Shown piece by piece: positions 1 through 4,900 of a stretch of 5,270 bases of DNA. The notes beneath the pieces were generated by a model. It had not been told where the DNA came from. It was given only the letters and a program-made list of their open reading frames with translations, and made no database searches. The translations under genes were made by a program, and so were the position numbers. The stretch is from Chloroflexota bacterium (lineage in GTDB: Bacteria; Chloroflexota; Dormibacteria; CF-121), in NCBI GenBank assembly GCA_005880605.1, contig VBIS01000005.1, positions 1 to 5,270 of the forward strand, in the 5' to 3' direction. The number at the start of each line of letters is the position of its first letter. Position 1 is the first letter of the stretch.

Positions 1-515
1 TCGAGCAGGCGCAGGTCCGGCTGTGATCGCTCGAGCAGCATCCGCACGGCCGTGGGAGTGATCGTGAGCCCGCGTTCCTCGGCCAGCTTGCGCACCCAGC
101 CGGCGCGATCGGATCGCCGCGGCGACTCGAAACGCTGGACGACAGCGCGCTTGTCCTTTTCCATCGCCGCGATCACCTTGTAGAGCGCGTTGCCAGGGGC
201 AACCAGCACGTGCGCCACCATGACCAGCTGGGTCGTATCGGGGATGCCCTCGAAGTAGGCGGCCGCCCGTTCGGCGCCCGAACCCTTGTCCCGCTTGCCG
301 GTCAGCAGGCCCCAATCGCGCAGCACCAGCACCCGCAGCGGATCGATGAAAGGCAGCGTGCCGGCCTTCTCGGCGAAGGCGTCGGCGGTGAGGGCGTCCG
401 CCTGGATGTCTTCGTAGTTGAACTCGAGGGTCAGCCCACTGCGCAGCGGCTGCACCAGGTCCTGTGCGGCTCGATCGATAAGGTACCCCTCGGCGCCGTG
501 AATGAGGGTGATCAC
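1..515 (-). CDS. holA: DNA polymerase III delta subunit, N-terminal half (C-terminus lost at window start)
   Basis: The delta subunit is the clamp-loader 'wrench' that opens the beta sliding clamp; it has an AAA+ fold but no working ATPase site. Seen: 171 codons on the minus strand, beginning with GTG at 515. The protein opens ITLIHGAEGYLIDRA, which fits the usual G-x-E-x-Y/F-L-x-x-x delta start. It continues with a LPFIDPLRVLVLRDW block (the 'sharp, strong hydrophobic strand' region of delta), a PDTTQLVMV strand, LYKVI, and a WVRKLAEERGLTITPTA segment followed by DLRLL, all in the order known for HolA. The family is about 320-345 residues, so roughly half is present. The GTG start overlaps the TGA stop of the upstream dehydratase gene in a GTGA tetranucleotide, so translation is probably coupled. 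I see no good Shine-Dalgarno. Identification rests on motif order and is fairly secure. Confidence 0.88.
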   Translation of the reverse strand, partial: MITLIHGAEGYLIDRAAQDLVQPLRSGLTLEFNYEDIQADALTADAFAEKAGTLPFIDPLRVLVLRDWGLLTGKRDKGSGAERAAAYFEGIPDTTQLVMVAHVLVAPGNALYKVIAAMEKDKRAVVQRFESPRRSDRAGWVRKLAEERGLTITPTAVRMLLERSQPDLRLL

Positions 516-850
516 GCCGGCGCAAAGACGCGGTCGATCTTAGCCGCCATGTAGAAATCGCTTTCGGTCAGACCATTGATCTTGTGCGTCCACAGATAGA
601 CGCGCACCTCGCCCCAGCGGACATAGAGATCGGGATGGTGATTCTCCGCCTCGGCCACCGGGGAGATGCGATTGACGAAATCGACGGCCTCGAGCCAGTT
701 CTTGAACTTAAACGTTTTGATCAGCTTCGTATCGGCGTCGACCAGCCAGCCATCGAGCTGGTCCTGCAGCGGCACGATCTGGTCTCGGGTGAGCGGCGGC
801 GTGCCGCCGCGACAGGGGACGCACTTGTTGTCGGCGAGACTGGTGGCCAT
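512..850 (-). CDS. 4a-hydroxytetrahydrobiopterin dehydratase (pterin-4a-carbinolamine dehydratase)
   Basis: The enzyme dehydrates 4a-hydroxytetrahydropterin to quinonoid dihydropterin, recycling the pterin cofactor of aromatic amino acid hydroxylases; it is cytosolic. Seen: 112 residues, the normal length. The signature ENHHPDLYVRWGEVRVYLWT (residues 69-88) plus H89 supplies the catalytic histidines H71, H72 and H89, and the terminal GLTESDFYMAAKID helix is typical. The N-terminus carries KCVPCRGG, a CxxC pair (C10, C13) common in bacterial members. Known of the family: many COG2154 members occur in genomes without aromatic hydroxylases and have been proposed to act in molybdopterin metabolism; moaA lies 0.5 kb away here, though not in the same operon. 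It is the first gene of a two-gene minus operon with holA (4-nt overlap). There is no clear Shine-Dalgarno before ATG 850; a TAAGAT -10-like box lies 14 nt upstream. Confidence 0.95.
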   Translation of the reverse strand: MATSLADNKCVPCRGGTPPLTRDQIVPLQDQLDGWLVDADTKLIKTFKFKNWLEAVDFVNRISPVAEAENHHPDLYVRWGEVRVYLWTHKINGLTESDFYMAAKIDRVFAPA

Positions 851-874
851 CAGGGATGGAACAATCTTAGCGAC
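851..874. promoter_or_regulatory. 24-bp divergent intergenic region, possible minus-strand -10
   Basis: This gap separates the start codons of the dehydratase (minus) and the membrane-anchored protein (plus). On the minus strand TAAGAT (870-865) fits TAnnnT and matches the -10 consensus at 4 of 6 positions. It would start RNA about 8 nt before ATG 850, giving a very short leader. No good -35 is seen at 16-18 bp. On the plus strand nothing clearly resembles a -10 within the gap. Weak evidence. Confidence 0.3.
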
Positions 875-1378
875 GTGAAGACGCCGCCTCGAGACTGGTG
901 GCGCGCGGCATCGGTGACGCGCTGGCAGATGCCCACCAGGGTGCTGGTGGTGGCCGTTGCCACGTTGACGGTTGTGCTGGCCGCGGCGATCATCGACGAG
1001 ATCGTGTCATCGGGTGTGCGATCGCTGCCGCCCTCGGTCGGCGCCGCGGAGCCTCAGGGCCTGGGTAACGGTCAGTTCCGCTTCTTCCCGCACTCCGGCC
1101 ACGCCAGCGTGGGCGTCTCGTACCGATTCCAGCTCTACACCCACTGCGGGCTCGACTGGCCGCTCGCGATGGACTTCGACTCGAGCTTCTGGGACCCGAT
1201 TGGTGCGGGCCCGGCGTCGGACGGCAGCGGCAACCCGCCCGCCGGCTACGCCAATCCGTATGACCAGGGCGCGGTCACGCTGATCTCGCCGACGCGGGCG
1301 CAGTACCGGAGCGGGACCGGCATCGTGACGCAGTGGAGCCGGCACGCCGGCCCACGGATTTCCTCGCTATGTTCCTAG
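875..1378 (+). CDS. Uncharacterised membrane-anchored/secreted protein with LYTHCG motif
   Basis: I do not recognise a function. From GTG 875 the protein is 167 residues: a short basic N-terminus with tryptophans (DWWR, TRWQ), one hydrophobic segment at about 23-40 (VLVVAVATLTVVLAAAII) that reads as an uncleaved signal anchor, then an outside domain. That domain has YRFQLYTHCGLDW, DFDSSFWDP, GNPPAGYANPYDQG and VTLISPTRAQYRSGTG. From memory, hypothetical proteins of Actinobacteria and relatives show the same order (H-C-G, W..P, GNPP..NP..G-T-L, A.F.S), so this looks like a small conserved domain. Cysteines are at 91 and 166. Starts at GTG 914 or ATG 929 are also possible and would shorten the n-region; none has a clear Shine-Dalgarno. 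The open frame continues upstream to 584 antisense to the dehydratase, which I treat as spurious. The stop is 4 nt from the convergent moaA stop. Confidence 0.7.
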   Translation: MKTPPRDWWRAASVTRWQMPTRVLVVAVATLTVVLAAAIIDEIVSSGVRSLPPSVGAAEPQGLGNGQFRFFPHSGHASVGVSYRFQLYTHCGLDWPLAMDFDSSFWDPIGAGPASDGSGNPPAGYANPYDQGAVTLISPTRAQYRSGTGIVTQWSRHAGPRISSLCS

Positions 1379-1382
1379 CGAG
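1363..1382. repeat. Perfect 7-bp inverted repeat at a convergent gene junction
   Basis: CTCGCTA (1363-1369) and TAGCGAG (1376-1382) are exact reverse complements around a 6-nt loop. The right arm contains the TAG stop of the plus-strand gene, and the element ends directly before the moaA stop codon. Neither strand has a T-run after the stem, so it is not a classical intrinsic terminator; it could slow transcription from both sides or be chance. Confidence 0.4.
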
Positions 1383-2393
1383 CTAGCCGCCGATCTGGCT
1401 CATGGTCTTGCCGGGCCGGACGAAATCGGCCTGGCCGATCTTGTGACCCTCTTCTTTCTGCCAGACCCCGGCCGCGATGAAGTCGCGGATCTCGGTGTCC
1501 GAGGCGCCGCCGCGAAGCAACGCTTTGACGTCGTGCTCCTGGATCGAAAACAGGCAGGTCCGCAGGTGGCCTTCGGCGGTGAGCCGTATCCGGTTGCAGA
1601 CCTTGCAGAAGGCATCGCTGACGGACGGGATGACGCCGATCCCGCCCTGGCTGCCATCGCGAAACTTGAATCGCGTGGCGGGCGCCGGCCGCTGATCGGC
1701 GACCGGCTCGAGCGGAAACTCGCGGTCGATGGTTTCGATGATGTCGCGGCTCGCGACCACGGCATCCATCGACCAGATGCCGTCGGCGTCGAGGGGCATG
1801 AACTCGATGAAGCGGACTTCATACCCTTCGCGACGCGCCAGCTTGGCGAAGTCGAGGATCTCGTCATCGTTGCGCCCGCGCATCACCACCATGTTGAGCT
1901 TGATGGGATTGAACCCCGCGGCGCGCGCCGCATGAAGCCCACGCAACACGCGGTCGAGCGCATCCCGCCGCGCCAGGTCCTTGAAGCGGTCGGAGTGCAG
2001 CGTATCGAGGCTGACGTTGAGCCGCTTCAGCCCCGCCGCACGCAACGCCGCGGCCTTTTCTTCCAGCAGAATGCCATTGGTCGTCATCGCAATATCGAGC
2101 GATGGATCGATGGCCGCGATCATGCGAGTGAGATCCTCGATGCCCTTGCGCACCAGCGGCTCGCCGCCGGTCAGCCGAATGGTTCGAACCCCCGACCGCT
2201 CGACGAGGATGCGAGTCAGCCGCACGATCTCCTCGAAGGTCAGCACCTCTTCGCGCGCCAGCCACGGCAGCCCGGCCGCCGGCATGCAGTAGACGCAGCG
2301 GAAATTGCAGCGGTCCGTGACCGAGATTCGCAGGTCATCGGCGATACGCCCGAAGGTGTCGCGGAGATGGAGGACAGGCTGGGGGCTGGGCAC
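1383..2393 (-). CDS. moaA: GTP 3',8-cyclase (molybdenum cofactor biosynthesis protein A)
   Basis: This radical SAM enzyme rearranges GTP to 3',8-cyclo-7,8-dihydro-GTP, which MoaC turns into cyclic pyranopterin monophosphate, the first step of molybdopterin synthesis. Seen from GTG 2393: 336 residues, a normal length. The radical SAM cluster motif CNFRCVYC gives C29, C33 and C36; LTGGEPL (74-80) is the SAM-binding GGEP motif; the second cluster site has C263, C266 and C280 (CKVC, then a cysteine 14 residues on). The protein ends in GG, the C-terminal dipeptide known to be needed for MoaA catalysis. All catalytic features are intact. The frame stays open upstream to 2708, but that part is antisense to the ligase and lacks MoaA similarity. 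GTG 2393 is favoured because TATACT lies exactly 6 nt before it, implying a leaderless mRNA; TTG 2417 is the alternative. No moaC, moaE or mog gene is in the window. Confidence 0.97.
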   Translation of the reverse strand: MPSPQPVLHLRDTFGRIADDLRISVTDRCNFRCVYCMPAAGLPWLAREEVLTFEEIVRLTRILVERSGVRTIRLTGGEPLVRKGIEDLTRMIAAIDPSLDIAMTTNGILLEEKAAALRAAGLKRLNVSLDTLHSDRFKDLARRDALDRVLRGLHAARAAGFNPIKLNMVVMRGRNDDEILDFAKLARREGYEVRFIEFMPLDADGIWSMDAVVASRDIIETIDREFPLEPVADQRPAPATRFKFRDGSQGGIGVIPSVSDAFCKVCNRIRLTAEGHLRTCLFSIQEHDVKALLRGGASDTEIRDFIAAGVWQKEEGHKIGQADFVRPGKTMSQIGG

Positions 2394-2428
2394 GAAATTA
2401 GTATATGTGGCGTGCAACTTGGCGTCAT
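2394..2428. promoter_or_regulatory. Shared bidirectional promoter of moaA and the ligase, both apparently leaderless
   Basis: The whole gap between the two divergent start codons is 18 bp (2394-2411). On the minus strand TATACT (2405-2400, 5 of 6 consensus) is followed by 6 nt and then GTG of moaA; ATGACG (2428-2423), 17 bp upstream, matches the -35 at 4 of 6. On the plus strand the same bases read TAGTAT (2399-2404), followed by 7 nt and then GTG of the ligase; no good -35 is seen for this side. Known: -10 elements are partly symmetric and can drive divergent transcription, and TAnnnT about 6-7 nt before a start codon marks leaderless genes in Actinobacteria and Deinococcus. Transcription start positions are inferred. 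Confidence 0.65.
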
Positions 2429-3434
2429 GCCGCCGTTCACCCCGATGGAGGCGAAGGTGCAGTCCGAGCTGCCCCGCGGCGAGGCCTGGCAGTACGAGCC
2501 CAAATGGGACGGCTTCCGCGCGGTCGCCTTCAAAGACGGGGATGAGGTCATCATTCACAGCCGCAATCAGAAGCCGCTGACCCGGTATTTTCCCGAGCTG
2601 GTCCCAGCGATCCAGAAGATCAAGCCCAAGCGCGCCGTCCTCGACGGTGAGATCGTGATCTTTACCGGTTACGGCACCGACTTCGATGCCATGACGCTGC
2701 GCATCCACCCGGCGGCTTCCCGGGTCAACATGCTGGCGGCCGAGCAGCCGGCCACCTATATCGCCTTCGACCTGCTGGCCGATGGAGACGAGAGCCTGCT
2801 GGACAAGCCGCTGAGGGAACGGCGGCAGCGGCTGGAGAAACTGCTGGGCCCCAAGCCGGCGTCGATCTTGCTGAGCCCGGTGACGCGCGATCGCGAGGCC
2901 GCGATCAACTGGCTGAAGGAATATCGTGGCACCGGACTGGACGGCATCGTCGCCAAACGCATCGAGAGCATTTACAAACCGGGCGAGCGCGCCATGATCA
3001 AGGTCAAGGAGCAGCGAACCGCCGATTGCGTGGTGGGCGGCTTTCGCTGGGGAAACGACGGCAAGCGAGTCGGGTCGTTATTGCTCGGGGTCTATGAGGG
3101 AAAAACGCTTCAGTACATCGGCCATACCTCGGGCTTCGATGACACGCAGCGGCGCGAGCTGGTCTCGATGCTCGAGCCACTGCGCGGCGGCACCAGTTTT
3201 GAAGGGGGCCGCGCACCGGGTGGGCCCAGTCGCTGGTCGCAGGACCGCGACCTGGCATGGGAGCCGCTGCGCCCCGAGCTGGTCTGCGAGGTGGCCTTCG
3301 ATCGACTCGAGAACGGGCGCTTCCGTCATGGGGTCGGCTTCGTGCGCTGGCGTCCCGACAAGTCGCCGAAGTCGTGCACGCTCGCCCAGCTCAAGGCCGA
3401 AGCGTCGTTCGAGCTGAAGACGCTCTTCGCTTAG
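2412..3434 (+). CDS. ligC: ATP-dependent DNA ligase, LigC type
   Basis: It seals DNA nicks using ATP via a lysyl-AMP intermediate; mycobacterial LigC acts in base-excision-type repair and as backup in end joining. Seen: 340 residues from GTG 2412, the size of stand-alone LigC (adenylation domain plus OB fold, no polymerase or nuclease domains). Motifs in order: I, EPKWDGFRA with nucleophile K31; SRN at about 50-52; III, LDGEIVI at 77-83; IIIa, YIAFDLL at about 116-122; IV, DGIVAKR at 177-183; V, IKVK with K197 and K199. The OB fold follows with RTADCVVGGFRW and a C-terminal FRHGVGFVRWRPDKSPKSC. GTG 2412 is chosen over ATG 2427 because it gives MQLGVMPPFTPMEAK, close to the N-terminus I recall for Mycobacterium tuberculosis LigC, and because of the -10 placement; ATG 2427 has no Shine-Dalgarno. 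The open frame upstream to 1443 is antisense to moaA. No Ku or primase partner is in the window. Confidence 0.94.
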   Translation: MQLGVMPPFTPMEAKVQSELPRGEAWQYEPKWDGFRAVAFKDGDEVIIHSRNQKPLTRYFPELVPAIQKIKPKRAVLDGEIVIFTGYGTDFDAMTLRIHPAASRVNMLAAEQPATYIAFDLLADGDESLLDKPLRERRQRLEKLLGPKPASILLSPVTRDREAAINWLKEYRGTGLDGIVAKRIESIYKPGERAMIKVKEQRTADCVVGGFRWGNDGKRVGSLLLGVYEGKTLQYIGHTSGFDDTQRRELVSMLEPLRGGTSFEGGRAPGGPSRWSQDRDLAWEPLRPELVCEVAFDRLENGRFRHGVGFVRWRPDKSPKSCTLAQLKAEASFELKTLFA

Positions 3435-3622
3435 TCCTCGCGCTTCTTCTTCTCTATGTGCGGACGACCCGCCTCACGCTCCTGCTTGGCCTCGTAGGCG
3501 CCCGAGACTTCCCGGTACAGCTCCTTGGGGTCGTCATTGATCTTTCGCGCGACGTCCGAGGGATTCAATGGTGGCTCGGGCGTCGGCTCGCCATCGATCG
3601 CCTTCGGCTCTGCCTCAGCCAT
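3431..3622 (-). CDS. Small charged protein of unknown function (63 aa)
   Basis: I do not recognise this protein. Support for a real gene: ATG 3622 is preceded by AGGAGGT with 7-nt spacing, the best ribosome site in the window, and it lies opposite an AT-rich divergent control region. The product is very hydrophilic: an acidic, proline-rich N-terminal third (MAEAEPKAIDGEPTPEPP), a middle segment (PSDVARKINDDPKELYREVSGAYEA) that could form a helix, and a basic KKKR near the end. It has no cysteine, no hydrophobic segment and no signal peptide, so it is probably cytosolic and partly disordered. The frame is open further upstream, antisense to the CBS gene, but the ribosome site sets the start. 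Its TAA stop shares bases with the convergent ligase TAG stop (TTAG, 4-nt overlap). Function is open; the shared control region hints at co-regulation with CBS-BON. Confidence 0.78.
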   Translation of the reverse strand: MAEAEPKAIDGEPTPEPPLNPSDVARKINDDPKELYREVSGAYEAKQEREAGRPHIEKKKRED

Positions 3623-3625
3623 ATT

Positions 3626-3640
3626 CAGCACCTCCTCGAT
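3626..3640 (-). promoter_or_regulatory. Strong Shine-Dalgarno deciding the start of the 63-aa gene
   Basis: On the minus strand GAGGAGGTG precedes ATG 3622 at ideal spacing. It is a near-perfect anti-16S match and argues against the longer open frame that runs to 4099. Confidence 0.8.
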
Positions 3641-3653
3641 ATTGCTACTGACG

Positions 3654-3670
3654 ATATCAAATTTTGATAT
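3654..3670. repeat. Perfect 8-bp palindrome, candidate operator
   Basis: ATATCAAATTTTGATAT is an exact inverted repeat (ATATCAAA, centre T, TTTGATAT) in an otherwise GC-rich window. Its right arm overlaps the extended -10 of the CBS-BON promoter, so a dimeric regulator bound here would be placed to block RNA polymerase. The half-sites do not match the TTGAT-N4-ATCAA arrangement of FNR. The binding protein is unknown. Confidence 0.5.
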
Positions 3671-3673
3671 AAT
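3665..3673 (+). promoter_or_regulatory. Extended -10 promoter of the CBS-BON operon
   Basis: TGATATAAT is a full TGn extended -10 with a perfect TATAAT at 3668-3673, rare in such GC-rich DNA. It has no good -35 at 16-18 bp (TTGCTA at 3642-3647 is 20 bp away), which an extended -10 can tolerate. Transcription should start near 3680, leaving a leader of about 46 nt with a Shine-Dalgarno at 3713-3719. On the minus strand the overlapping TATATC (3671-3666) could serve the 63-aa gene. Confidence 0.6.
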
Positions 3674-3689
3674 TGCACACTGAGCAATT
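3671..3689. repeat. Second inverted repeat, centred on the predicted transcription start
   Basis: AATTGC (3671-3676) and GCAATT (3684-3689) are exact reverse complements with a 7-nt spacer. The centre is position 3680, where RNA from the TATAAT box should begin, so it would suit a repressor site; a 6-bp match could also be chance. Confidence 0.35.
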
Positions 3690-3725
3690 GAAACCGCAAA
3701 CGTGACCGCCCTGGGAGGTGCGCGC

Positions 3726-4142
3726 ATGAAAGTTCGAGATGCGATGGCCAAGACCGTGTCATCGGCAAGGAAGAGCGACAAAGTCATCGACGTCGCCAAG
3801 AAGATGAAGCAGGAAGACGCCGGGTTCATCCCCGTGCTCGAGAACGGTGGCACGCTGATCGGCGTGATCACCGATCGCGATATCGTGATTCGCTGCATCG
3901 CGGAGGGGCATGACCCTCGAAGCGAAACGGCGGAGCACCTGATGAGTCGCCAGGTGACGATCATCAGCCCCGATGACGACATCGAGCAAGCCGCGAAGAT
4001 CATGGAACGCGAGGAGATCCGCCGGCTTCCGGTTGCCGAGAACGGCCGGCTCGTCGGCGTCTTGAGCCACGGGAACCTCGTGCAGGCGACCAAGAACAAG
4101 ACCGCGGAAAAAGTGACCGAGGGGGTGACGCGTGGTGCCTGA
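3726..4142 (+). CDS. CBS-domain-pair protein
   Basis: This is a stand-alone Bateman module: two CBS domains that fold together and usually bind adenine nucleotides as an energy or stress sensor. Seen: 138 residues. CBS1 spans about 3-62 (VRDAM, then GVITDRDIV at 46-54) and CBS2 about 70-124 (AEHLMSRQVTIISPDDDIEQAA, then RLPVAENGRLVGVLSHGNLV). CBS1 keeps the T/S-x-x-D motif (T49, D52) that contacts the nucleotide ribose. In CBS2 the matching aspartate is asparagine (S114, N117), so one site may bind ligand differently or not at all. There are no other domains, like Mycobacterium Hrp1 and related small CBS proteins. ATG 3726 is chosen because GGGAGGT sits 7 nt or so upstream; the frame also opens at GTG 3702. 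It overlaps the BON gene by 11 nt, so the two are surely co-transcribed. The ligand and output are not visible from sequence. Confidence 0.93.
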   Translation: MKVRDAMAKTVSSARKSDKVIDVAKKMKQEDAGFIPVLENGGTLIGVITDRDIVIRCIAEGHDPRSETAEHLMSRQVTIISPDDDIEQAAKIMEREEIRRLPVAENGRLVGVLSHGNLVQATKNKTAEKVTEGVTRGA

Positions 4143-4815
4143 CCTCAAGCAAGTCGACCTCACCAAGGTCCGCGATGAAGTCGTGGACCGCGTCGGCCGG
4201 GCGGCCAAGGAGCTCGGTAGTGGCGCCGGCAACGCGGCGCGCGAGCTCGGGGCGTCAGCCGAAGAATCGATTTCCACGCAAATCAAGAAGCAAGGGAAGG
4301 TCGCGCGCAACCGGATACCCGGACGGCGCCGTCCGGCGCGCCTGCCGGTGCTGACCGGTGCCATCGTCGGAGCGGCGGTGGTCTATCTCTTCGATCCTGA
4401 GAAAGGTCGGGCCCGGCGCGCACTGCTGGCCGATTGGGCGGGCGCCCGTCTTCGTCGCGGATGGCGGACAGCCAACCAACTGGGCACGCGGACGAGTGCT
4501 ACGGCGGCCGCTTTCCCGCAGCGAATGGTTCAGCTGCGCTCGATGCGACCCCGACCGGCCGATGACCTGACGCTACGCGACCGCGTCGAAAGCGAAGTCT
4601 TCCGCAATCCCGACCTGCCGAAAGGACAGATCAACTTCGACGTCGAGTCCGGCGTCGTCACGATCCGCGGCCAGGTGGAGAACGCTTACCAGATTGCCAA
4701 CGTCGAGAAGGCCGTCTTGAAGGTGCCTGGCGTCGCCGGCGTCGAGAATCTGCTCCACATCGACGGCACGCCGGCCCCCAACAAGGCCGAATCCCGAAAG
4801 AGCGTTAGCAGCTAG
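4132..4815 (+). CDS. Membrane-anchored BON-domain protein
   Basis: BON domains bind lipid or envelope components and occur in stress-related membrane proteins such as OsmY. Seen: 227 residues. Residues 1-70 are polar with an amphipathic pattern rich in Ala, Gly and charged residues. A hydrophobic segment at about 72-87 ends in YLFDPEKGRARRA, a junction I recall from many actinobacterial and related BON proteins. A basic linker follows. The BON domain lies at about 146-211 (LTLRDRVESEVF, VESGVVTIRGQVENAYQI, VPGVAGVENLLHI), with the conserved glycines G174, G180, G200 and G203. The short tail is polar. Starts GTG 4132 and GTG 4135 are both possible; GAGGGGG upstream fits 4132. The 11-nt overlap with the CBS gene implies coupled translation, so a CBS sensor and a membrane BON protein probably act together. 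Only one BON copy is present. Confidence 0.9.
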   Translation: MVPDLKQVDLTKVRDEVVDRVGRAAKELGSGAGNAARELGASAEESISTQIKKQGKVARNRIPGRRRPARLPVLTGAIVGAAVVYLFDPEKGRARRALLADWAGARLRRGWRTANQLGTRTSATAAAFPQRMVQLRSMRPRPADDLTLRDRVESEVFRNPDLPKGQINFDVESGVVTIRGQVENAYQIANVEKAVLKVPGVAGVENLLHIDGTPAPNKAESRKSVSS

Positions 4816-4834
4816 ATCGATCTCAGTCGGTTTT

Positions 4835-4870
4835 GAGCGGTCGGCTCCCCCGCCGGCCGCTCTTCTTTTG
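4835..4870 (+). terminator. Rho-independent terminator of the CBS-BON operon
   Basis: An 11-bp stem (left arm 4835-4845, right arm 4852-4862) contains only one G-T wobble and closes a 6-nt TCCCCC loop. It is followed at once by the T-rich TTCTTTT. It lies 20 bp after the BON stop codon and ends the plus-strand operon before the kinase gene. On the minus strand no T-run follows the stem, so it is one-directional. Confidence 0.9.
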
Positions 4871-4900
4871 CGACGTCGGGGGCGTGCCATGATCAGGTGA

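Noticed and set aside
584..874. Upstream extension of the membrane-anchored protein
   Set aside because: It is antisense to the complete pterin dehydratase, and the resulting sequence is not protein-like before about residue 97.
1443..2411. Open frame of over 320 codons running into the ligase from upstream, on the plus strand
   Set aside because: It is antisense to the full-length, motif-complete moaA and has no recognisable protein features. GC-rich third positions keep such frames open. Ligase similarity begins only at about 2412.
2394..2411. Molybdenum cofactor riboswitch upstream of moaA
   Set aside because: Only 18 bp separate the start codons, and the likely transcript has no leader, so there is no room for a structured RNA.
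2394..2708. N-terminal extension of moaA by 105 codons
   Set aside because: It is antisense to the ligase motif I region, unlike any MoaA N-terminus, and lies beyond a well-placed -10 for GTG 2393.
3654..3676. FNR/CRP-type anaerobic box
   Set aside because: The half-sites are in inside-out order (ATCAA then TTGAT) relative to TTGAT-N4-ATCAA, so the match is not real.
3759..4364. Minus-strand open frame of 201 codons over CBS-BON
   Set aside because: It is a shadow of two well-supported plus-strand genes with domain motifs, and it has no ribosome site or recognisable domain.
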